From: Carnimonas nigrificans ATCC BAA-78
Lineage (GTDB): Bacteria; Pseudomonadota; Gammaproteobacteria; Pseudomonadales; Halomonadaceae
NCBI RefSeq assembly: GCF_000526695.1
Contig: NZ_JAGO01000010.1
Location: forward strand, 124,001-188,000
Reading direction: 5' to 3'
DNA: 64,000 bases
Part shown: positions 58,121 to 64,000 of the stretch, in pieces
Layout of the letters: every line of letters starts with the position of its first letter
How positions within the stretch are numbered: position 1 is the first letter of the stretch
Made by a program: the position numbers and the translations under genes
Notes under the pieces: model-generated
The model's input: only the letters and a program-made list of their open reading frames with translations
Database searches by the model: none
What the model was told of the DNA's origin: nothing

Positions 58121-60361
58121 TCAAAGGTCAAAGGAGGCTGACAGCCGCAGGGTGCGAGGCGTCCCCATGGTGACGTAGCCACTTTGGTTGGCTGACTCCC
58201 AATAGCCGTTATTGGTCAGGTTATCGACGTTGGCACGCAGCGTCATCGGCATGCCTGATAGAGACGCCTGATAGCGCAGGCCGACATCCAGCCGTGTCCA
58301 GGGGCGCAAGCGATAGCGGTTGCCATCATCGGCAAACTGCGAGCCTGAACGAATCACGTCGCTGGTCAGCTCCATACCATTAGTGCCCGGCAACTGCCAG
58401 CTATTGCTCAGCGTGGCGTAGTATTTGGGCACACCAATGGGGTCATTGCCATCATGATTGGTGGTGCCTTTCAGGTCAGCGTCCATATAGGTGACACCGC
58501 CCATGACATGCCAGCCGTCGATAGGCTCGCCAAAACCGCTCAGCTCAAGCCCCTTGACGTTCTTCTTGCCATTCAATCCGTAGCTGTTGCCATCGCCCGA
58601 AGCGTTGGGCTGTTCGATACGGAAGGCACTCAGCGCGCCGCCAAACTTTTCATAATCCAGCTTGATGCCGGTTTCATACTGTTTGGAACGCACGATGCCA
58701 AGGGTTTGCCCAGCATTGGGGTAAGGAACACCGCTGCTATTGCTCAGCGGCACCTGCGGCCCCGCCTGGAGCGACTGAATATAGTTGGCGTACAGAGAGA
58801 CATGCTCGGTGGGCTGATAGACCACCCCGTACATGGGGGTGTAGCCGTTGTCATTGAAATCGGAGGTAGGCGTGCCGCTGAGGTTCCAGTTGCGCACCGT
58901 GAGCTGCTGATAGCGCACACCCGCTGTCAGCTTCAATTGATCGTCAAACAGTGAGGCGGTATCCGACAGCGAGATACCGTTGGCGCGGGTACGCGATGCC
59001 AGGCTCGGTGAACCGGTCGACGCGGGAGCGTTAAGCGTCACATCAGTGGGCGCATGAATATTGAAGTTCCCGTCGGTCTCGGTACTGCCGAAGGTGTAGG
59101 CGTTATAGCTGCGCGATACGGCACCGGAGAAGCCGAGATTCACCGCATGATTAACCGCACCGGTCTCAAAATGACCGCGCATGCCGGTTTGATAGGTGAA
59201 GTGTTTTTCATCGTGATGGGTATCCATGGGCATGCCGAAGGTGGCATCGCCATTGGATCTGACAACCGTGGGCGATCCCGCACGACTGAATTCGTGTGCC
59301 TTGCTAAAGCCGAAGCCAGCGTAGCCAGTCCAGTCATCGGTGAAGTCGTACTCCCCGCGCCACATGCCGTAGGTCGATTCGAGACGCGAATAGTTCCAGT
59401 CAGGGGTGTAATTGGTGCGTGCGGAAGGTGCCACCGGCATGGCATCGAGCTGCGAATTCAGGTAAATGCCCCCGCGATTGCCCTTCAGCGTATCGCGTTC
59501 ATAACCGATATCCACGGAGCTGCGCAGCCGCTCACCTCGGTAATCAAGCCCCAGGGTATAGGCTTTATTGCGATTATCATCATCGCCATTGATCGGCGAA
59601 TCACCGGTGCCATGCAGGGCGTTGAGCCGCACCCCCCACTCGTTGTCATCACCAAAGCGCCTGCCAGTGTCAATCGCTGCGTAGCGGTGATTATCAGTGT
59701 TATAGCCCAGGGTCGTTCTGAAAAGCGGCGTATCGCCGGCGCGTTTCGGTTCGATATTCACTGAACCACCCACAGCACTGCCCGTTGGCGAGACACCATT
59801 AAGAAACGCACTGGCGCCCTTGAACACCTCAATCCGCTCGGCACCAATCGGATTCATCAACTGGCGCGGCAACAAACCGTACAGGCCACCATAGGAGACA
59901 TCATCACCCACAAGCTCGAAGCCTCGAATATGGAAGGTTTGCGCGTTATTGCCGAAGCCGTTGCCAATCTGTACGCCGGGATCACCGCGTAATGCAGCAC
60001 CGAGCGTCTGCGCCTGCTTGTCCTCTACCCGCTTGGCGGTATATGACACGACGTTGAACGGTACATCGAAGGCATCCTGCTCCCCCAGCACCCCCAACCT
60101 GCCCCCGGTGGCGATCTGTCCATTGGACCCCGGATGCACCGGTACCGGCTGATCACTGCCGGCCACAAATGCCTTGGCGGTCACCACCACCGTATCCATG
60201 GCCGTGGCCGACCCTTGATCGGCCTCGTTTGCAGAGACGCTGCCCTGCTGAGCCATCACCAGCGGCGATCCTACCATCAGCGCGCACCCCGCTGACCACC
60301 CCCCAATGCTTCGCCAGGCCGCCGTTGCTCGCCGTGATCGTCGCTGAATTTCGTCCCGCAT
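58121..60361 (-). CDS. TonB-dependent siderophore receptor
   Basis: 746-residue outer-membrane receptor. A signal peptide ending near VMAQQG is followed by a TonB box-like segment DTVVVTA and the plug (about 95-215, NAQTFHIRGFEL, RIEVFKGASAFLNGVSPTGSAVGG). The remainder is a 22-strand barrel with the closing VTMGTPRTLRLSASFDL. The plug resembles ferric-siderophore (FhuA/FepA-like) receptors. It is divergent from an EntF-like synthetase across a Fur-box-like site, so it probably imports that siderophore. The ATG at 60361 has GGGAG upstream. The ligand is inferred from context. Confidence 0.92.
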   Translation of the reverse strand: MRDEIQRRSRRATAAWRSIGGWSAGCALMVGSPLVMAQQGSVSANEADQGSATAMDTVVVTAKAFVAGSDQPVPVHPGSNGQIATGGRLGVLGEQDAFDVPFNVVSYTAKRVEDKQAQTLGAALRGDPGVQIGNGFGNNAQTFHIRGFELVGDDVSYGGLYGLLPRQLMNPIGAERIEVFKGASAFLNGVSPTGSAVGGSVNIEPKRAGDTPLFRTTLGYNTDNHRYAAIDTGRRFGDDNEWGVRLNALHGTGDSPINGDDDNRNKAYTLGLDYRGERLRSSVDIGYERDTLKGNRGGIYLNSQLDAMPVAPSARTNYTPDWNYSRLESTYGMWRGEYDFTDDWTGYAGFGFSKAHEFSRAGSPTVVRSNGDATFGMPMDTHHDEKHFTYQTGMRGHFETGAVNHAVNLGFSGAVSRSYNAYTFGSTETDGNFNIHAPTDVTLNAPASTGSPSLASRTRANGISLSDTASLFDDQLKLTAGVRYQQLTVRNWNLSGTPTSDFNDNGYTPMYGVVYQPTEHVSLYANYIQSLQAGPQVPLSNSSGVPYPNAGQTLGIVRSKQYETGIKLDYEKFGGALSAFRIEQPNASGDGNSYGLNGKKNVKGLELSGFGEPIDGWHVMGGVTYMDADLKGTTNHDGNDPIGVPKYYATLSNSWQLPGTNGMELTSDVIRSGSQFADDGNRYRLRPWTRLDVGLRYQASLSGMPMTLRANVDNLTNNGYWESANQSGYVTMGTPRTLRLSASFDL

Positions 60362-60725
60362 GATAACTCCCAATCAAAATCAATCGTACTTCTTCACGCA
60401 AGTGTTGAGCAGCCTCATCCGTGCCCGTGCAGGGCAGCATAGTGTTATCGGAACACGGCTCTGAGACGCGGTATGAGGAGGGCGGTAAAAGGCGCCGCTA
60501 CCACCGGGGCGCAACATTTCATTACGTAAAGTGAATAAGAATTTATATCATTTATGTGAAAAACAGTGGCAGTATCCCACAAATGACAATGTGAATCGAT
60601 ATCAAAAAAAGCGTACACTGCGCCCCATTGACTGAATGAGATTCAGTGTCAGAAAACCGCTTTAATACAACGAGTTGGTGCAACGTTGCCCACTAACCAT
60701 CCATCATCACAGGGAGCCTTCCAGC
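60362..60725. promoter_or_regulatory. Divergent region of the siderophore locus
   Basis: 364 bases between the receptor (minus) and NRPS (plus). It contains the Fur-box-like site and AT-rich sequence from 60520 to 60620, where both promoters should lie. No gene is seen. Confidence 0.5.
60585..60603. promoter_or_regulatory. Fur-box-like site
   Basis: GACAATGTGAATCGATATC matches the 19-base Fur consensus GATAATGATAATCATTATC at 14 of 19 positions. The position between two divergent iron genes supports it. Confidence 0.7.
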
Positions 60726-63700
60726 GTGCTGCACCCAGCCTCCGATGCCCTATCGCCACCCACCACCGCGCCGCAACCGCTTGATATCAGCAACAGTCAA
60801 CGGGGCGTTTGGTACGGTTCACTGTGGAGCGGCAACGAACGTATCTACACCACGGGGCAAGCGCTGGAGATCCACGGCCCCATTGATGCGCCGCTGCTTC
60901 AGCAGGCCATTGAACTGACCCTTGCCGAAGTGGCAGTGCTGCGCGCGCGCTTTGACAGCGATGAACAGCAGCGGCCCTGTCAATTCCTTGATGCCTTCCC
61001 TCCGCTCGCACTCGAACGGATCGACTTACGTCAGCAGAAAACGCCGCGCGCTGCGGCCTGGCAGTGGATGCAGCAACGGCTTGCCAGAGAAGTGATAGCG
61101 GCAGAAACACCGCTCGCTGAAACAGCGCTGCTGCAACTCGGTGAGCAGCATTGGGTGTGGTACTTGAGCACCCATCATCTTCAGTTCGATGCGTATGCCT
61201 ACACGCTAGTGCAGCAACGTTTGGCCGAGCACTATCAGGCGTTACAGCAGCACACCACTCCCCGCCCGTGCTGGTTTGGCAAGCCTGACGAAGTAATCGC
61301 CGACGAGCAACACTATGCCGACAGCAGCGCACGTCAGCGCGACCGTGAATACTGGCACCAGCGCCTCGCTGACCAGCCGGTAGCGACCTCACTGGCGGGG
61401 CGCTTCGCCCATGCCGCTTCATCCCCCTTGCGCCACCATCTCGCGCTTTCCGTGGATCAACAGGAGGCGTTGGATAACTGCGCAGAGCAGCTTGGTGTTG
61501 CCGTGCCCGAGCTACTGCTGGCGCTGGTGGTCAGCTATCTGATGCGTATGAGTGGTGAAGGTGCTCCTGCTGTGGCACTGCCGATGATGGGGCGTCTGAA
61601 CAAGGCAGCGCTTTCAACACCGCTCTCGGTGGTCAATATGCTGCCGTTTAGTGTCGCGATGAGTAGCGAGGCAACCATTGGCGAGTGGGCCCAGCAGGTA
61701 AAACACGAACTCAAACAGCTTCGTCGGCATCAGCGTTATCGCCATGAATGGCTGGCCAGCGAGCTTAACCGGATGCCGGGCGAGAATCCGCTATTCGGCA
61801 TGCAGGTCAATATTCTGCCGTTTGCCCATAGCCGTCTGTTTGCTGGCTGCAACACCAGCACCCATCACCTGGCCCCCGGCCCCGTGGATGATATGACGCT
61901 GAGCCTCTATCTCGGGGGAGACAGCGGCACGCTGGGGATCATGCTGGAAAGCAACCCTCGCCTCTACAGTGACAGCGAAACCCGCGCCCATCTGGAGCGG
62001 CTGCAACAGTGGTGCGATCAGGTGACTCGCCATAGCGATCTTCCCATCGCTGCACAGCCCTTGGCGCTGCCTGCCGAGCTTGAGCGCATCGCCCAGTGGA
62101 ATGCCACCGAACATCCCGTTGAAGAGACCGATCTCGCCACTCTGTTTGAGCGTCAGGTGGCAGCAACCCCAGAGGCCATCGCGCTCATTGCTCAACAGCA
62201 GCAGCTCGATTACCGCACCCTGAATGCCCGCGCGCAACGACTGGCCGCCTTGATCAGCCAGCGCCTCGGTAACACGCCGGCACCCCGCGTAGTGGGTGTG
62301 GCACTACCGCGTTCACTGGAGCTGGAAATTGCGCTGCTGGCGATCCATAAAAGTGGTGCCGCCTATATGCCGCTGCCGCTCGATCAGCCCAGCGGCCGCT
62401 GGCTCACCATGGCACAGCGCGCCAAGGCCACCCTGCTAATCAGTGACAGCGAGCATATCGACCAGCTACCGGCCGATATCGACCAGCTTGATATCAGCGC
62501 GCTCGCCGATCAGCTCAATGAGCCTGGCCCACTGGATCACCAGCCGCTGCCGGCGCGCGCTCCACACGATGCTGCTTATGTGCTGTTTACCTCCGGCTCG
62601 ACAGGGGAACCCAAAGGCGTGCTGGTGGAGCATCGTGCCATCGTTAACCGCATCAAGTGGATGCAGGCCGCCTACCCTATCGCCCCTGGCGACCGTGTGC
62701 TGCAAAAGACCCCGATTGGCTTCGATGTCTCGGTGTGGGAGCTGTTCTGGCCGGTCATCAGCGGCGCCACCCTCGTAATGGCGCGCCCGGATGGGCATCG
62801 CGATCCCCACTATCTGGCGACCCTGATTCGCGATCAGCGCATTTCGACGCTGCATTTCGTGCCCTCGATGCTCAATGCCTTCCTTGATGAATTGGAGCTG
62901 ACTCCAACCGAGCTGCCTGCGCTACGCCAGATGTTTGCCAGCGGTGAAGCGCTCAAGGTCGATACGATTCGTCGTGCGCAGCGACTGCTGGGCAGCCAGG
63001 TGGAGCTGCACAATCTCTACGGCCCCACCGAGGCGGCGGTGGATGTAACAGCATGGCGCTGTGCCGAACTGGGCCAGCGCGCCAGCGCGCCGATTGGGCG
63101 TCCGATCTGGAACACTCAGATCGAGATTCTTGATCGTCAGCAGCAGCGCTTGCCCATCGGCTGTGTGGGAGAGCTTTATATTGGCGGGCGCAATCTGGCG
63201 CGTGGCTATGTGGGACGCGATGACCTGACGGCTGAACGCTTTATTACAGCGTTGGAAGGCCAGCGACTTTATCGCAGCGGTGATCTCGCCAAATGGAATG
63301 AACAGGGTGAGATCGAATATCTGGGCCGCATTGATCATCAGGTTAAACTGCGCGGCCAGCGTATCGAACTGGGCGAAATTGAAGCCGTCCTGGAGCAGCA
63401 CACCGACGTAGGACAGGCCGTAGTGCTGGTAATAGATGACCGTCTGATCGCCTATCTGGTGGGTAGCGCCCCCTTCCGCGATGAGTGGCAGGCCAGGCTG
63501 CAAGCACACCTGCGTCATTGGCTGCCTGACTACATGGTGCCGCAGGTATGGATTGAACTTGATACGCTGCCTACCACCAGCAACGGCAAGCTGGACAAGC
63601 GCGCCCTTCCAGCACCGCCCACGACGGCCAGCACCACGCGCGCGGCGTCGAATGCTGCTGAGCGCACGCTATGCCAGCTCTTTGCCGAGGCGCTGGAGCG

Positions 63701-64000
63701 CGATGAATATGGCGTCGATGATGACTTCTTCGCCAGCGGCGGTCACTCGCTGGCAGCGGTTCAGCTAGCGCTGGCGATTCGCCGCACCACCGGCGAAGAG
63801 GCCAGCATCGCCACTGTTTTTGCTGCCCCTACTCCTGCGCGCATGGCGGTCGAGCTGGCGCGTACTCAGCGTGAAGGCGCACTGGATACGCTACTGCCAT
63901 TGCGTCGTGCCCAGCATCCGGGCAGCGCCCCGCTATTCTGCTTCCACCCTGCCGGTGGGCTGGCCTGGTGCTACGCGGGGTTATCCCAGTCGCTTGCGGA
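60726..64000 (+). CDS. EntF-like nonribosomal peptide synthetase (C-A-PCP-TE), 3' end cut by window
   Basis: At least 1091 codons. The condensation domain (about 20-440) has the active-site motif HHLQFDA, with Ala where HHxxxDG usually has Gly. The adenylation domain (about 475-960) shows LFTSGSTGEPKG, NLYGPTEAAVDV, LYRSGDLAK and NGKLDKRAL. Its pocket residues read D, V, W, H, F, S, L, V, D, which as I recall equal the serine code of EntF. The PCP has GGHSL with the phosphopantetheine Ser near residue 1006. A thioesterase begins after 1055 (FCFHPAGG). The start is probably GTG 60726, with AGGGAG upstream. Predicted role: activates serine for an enterobactin-like catecholate siderophore; entB/E partners are not in view. 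Confidence 0.9.
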   Translation, partial: MLHPASDALSPPTTAPQPLDISNSQRGVWYGSLWSGNERIYTTGQALEIHGPIDAPLLQQAIELTLAEVAVLRARFDSDEQQRPCQFLDAFPPLALERIDLRQQKTPRAAAWQWMQQRLAREVIAAETPLAETALLQLGEQHWVWYLSTHHLQFDAYAYTLVQQRLAEHYQALQQHTTPRPCWFGKPDEVIADEQHYADSSARQRDREYWHQRLADQPVATSLAGRFAHAASSPLRHHLALSVDQQEALDNCAEQLGVAVPELLLALVVSYLMRMSGEGAPAVALPMMGRLNKAALSTPLSVVNMLPFSVAMSSEATIGEWAQQVKHELKQLRRHQRYRHEWLASELNRMPGENPLFGMQVNILPFAHSRLFAGCNTSTHHLAPGPVDDMTLSLYLGGDSGTLGIMLESNPRLYSDSETRAHLERLQQWCDQVTRHSDLPIAAQPLALPAELERIAQWNATEHPVEETDLATLFERQVAATPEAIALIAQQQQLDYRTLNARAQRLAALISQRLGNTPAPRVVGVALPRSLELEIALLAIHKSGAAYMPLPLDQPSGRWLTMAQRAKATLLISDSEHIDQLPADIDQLDISALADQLNEPGPLDHQPLPARAPHDAAYVLFTSGSTGEPKGVLVEHRAIVNRIKWMQAAYPIAPGDRVLQKTPIGFDVSVWELFWPVISGATLVMARPDGHRDPHYLATLIRDQRISTLHFVPSMLNAFLDELELTPTELPALRQMFASGEALKVDTIRRAQRLLGSQVELHNLYGPTEAAVDVTAWRCAELGQRASAPIGRPIWNTQIEILDRQQQRLPIGCVGELYIGGRNLARGYVGRDDLTAERFITALEGQRLYRSGDLAKWNEQGEIEYLGRIDHQVKLRGQRIELGEIEAVLEQHTDVGQAVVLVIDDRLIAYLVGSAPFRDEWQARLQAHLRHWLPDYMVPQVWIELDTLPTTSNGKLDKRALPAPPTTASTTRAASNAAERTLCQLFAEALERDEYGVDDDFFASGGHSLAAVQLALAIRRTTGEEASIATVFAAPTPARMAVELARTQREGALDTLLPLRRAQHPGSAPLFCFHPAGGLAWCYAGLSQSLA

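Noticed and set aside
60787-61422. 211-codon minus-strand open frame opposite the NRPS start
   Set aside because: It is the antisense shadow of the condensation domain, which has clear family motifs.

Overview
The window reads as chromosomal core DNA of a gammaproteobacterium, most likely a Halomonadaceae/Oceanospirillales relative close to Pseudomonas in gene order. The clues are the blocks yhdP-rng-maf-mreDCB next to gatCAB, hemA-prfA-prmC divergent from lolB, tRNA-Gln-prs-rplY-pth-ychF, an MvaT-type (not enteric H-NS-type) nucleoid protein, and a suf operon led by an Rrf2 regulator and ending in sufT. Base composition is moderately GC-rich. No phage, insertion sequence, integron or CRISPR array is visible. 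The species assignment is inference.

Layout. 1-10.8 kb: cell envelope and shape (yhdP partial, rng, maf, mreD, mreC, mreB, all on the minus strand) diverging from the tRNA amidotransferase genes gatC-gatA-gatB. 11.1-15.9 kb: an EamA exporter with its TetR repressor and a good operator, pgm, and a DctA-type carrier. 16.1-24.3 kb: a polyamine uptake and gamma-glutamylation cluster on the minus strand (puuB-like oxidase, ATPase, two permeases, a binding protein, a puuA-like ligase, and a second divergent binding protein). 24.6-28.7 kb: hemA-prfA-prmC-moeB. 29.4-34.3 kb: lolB, tRNA-Gln(CUG), prs, rplY, pth, ychF, with ispE missing from its usual place after lolB. 34.7-38.8 kb: two tandem PiT phosphate transporters, the first with an internal in-frame loss, each behind a Pho-box-like direct repeat, then dedA. 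38.9-43.2 kb: tRNA-Met, apeB and prc. 43.6-50 kb: a small MvaT-like oligomerisation-domain protein, a kinase, a GlsB/YeaQ membrane protein, mvaT, ompW, yqcC, a DUF3549 gene and a sanA-like gene. 50.1-56.4 kb: rrf2-sufBCDST. 56.9-64 kb: an iron locus with a yncE-like protein and a TonB receptor on one strand, diverging around a Fur-box-like site from an EntF-like nonribosomal peptide synthetase that runs off the window.

How the genes work together. The polyamine cluster couples import to gamma-glutamylation and oxidation of putrescine. The suf operon builds Fe-S clusters and carries its own regulator. The terminal locus looks like synthesis (serine-specific NRPS) and uptake (TonB receptor) of a catecholate-type siderophore under iron control. 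The tandem PiT genes appear phosphate-regulated.

The observations most worth a second look are the PiT copy that has lost 86 residues including its second P-x-S-x-T-H motif, the 69-residue MvaT-like protein without a DNA-binding domain, the absence of ispE, the structured elements inside and after the suf operon, and the possible ATC start of mreC. I found no clearly undescribed defence or mobile system.
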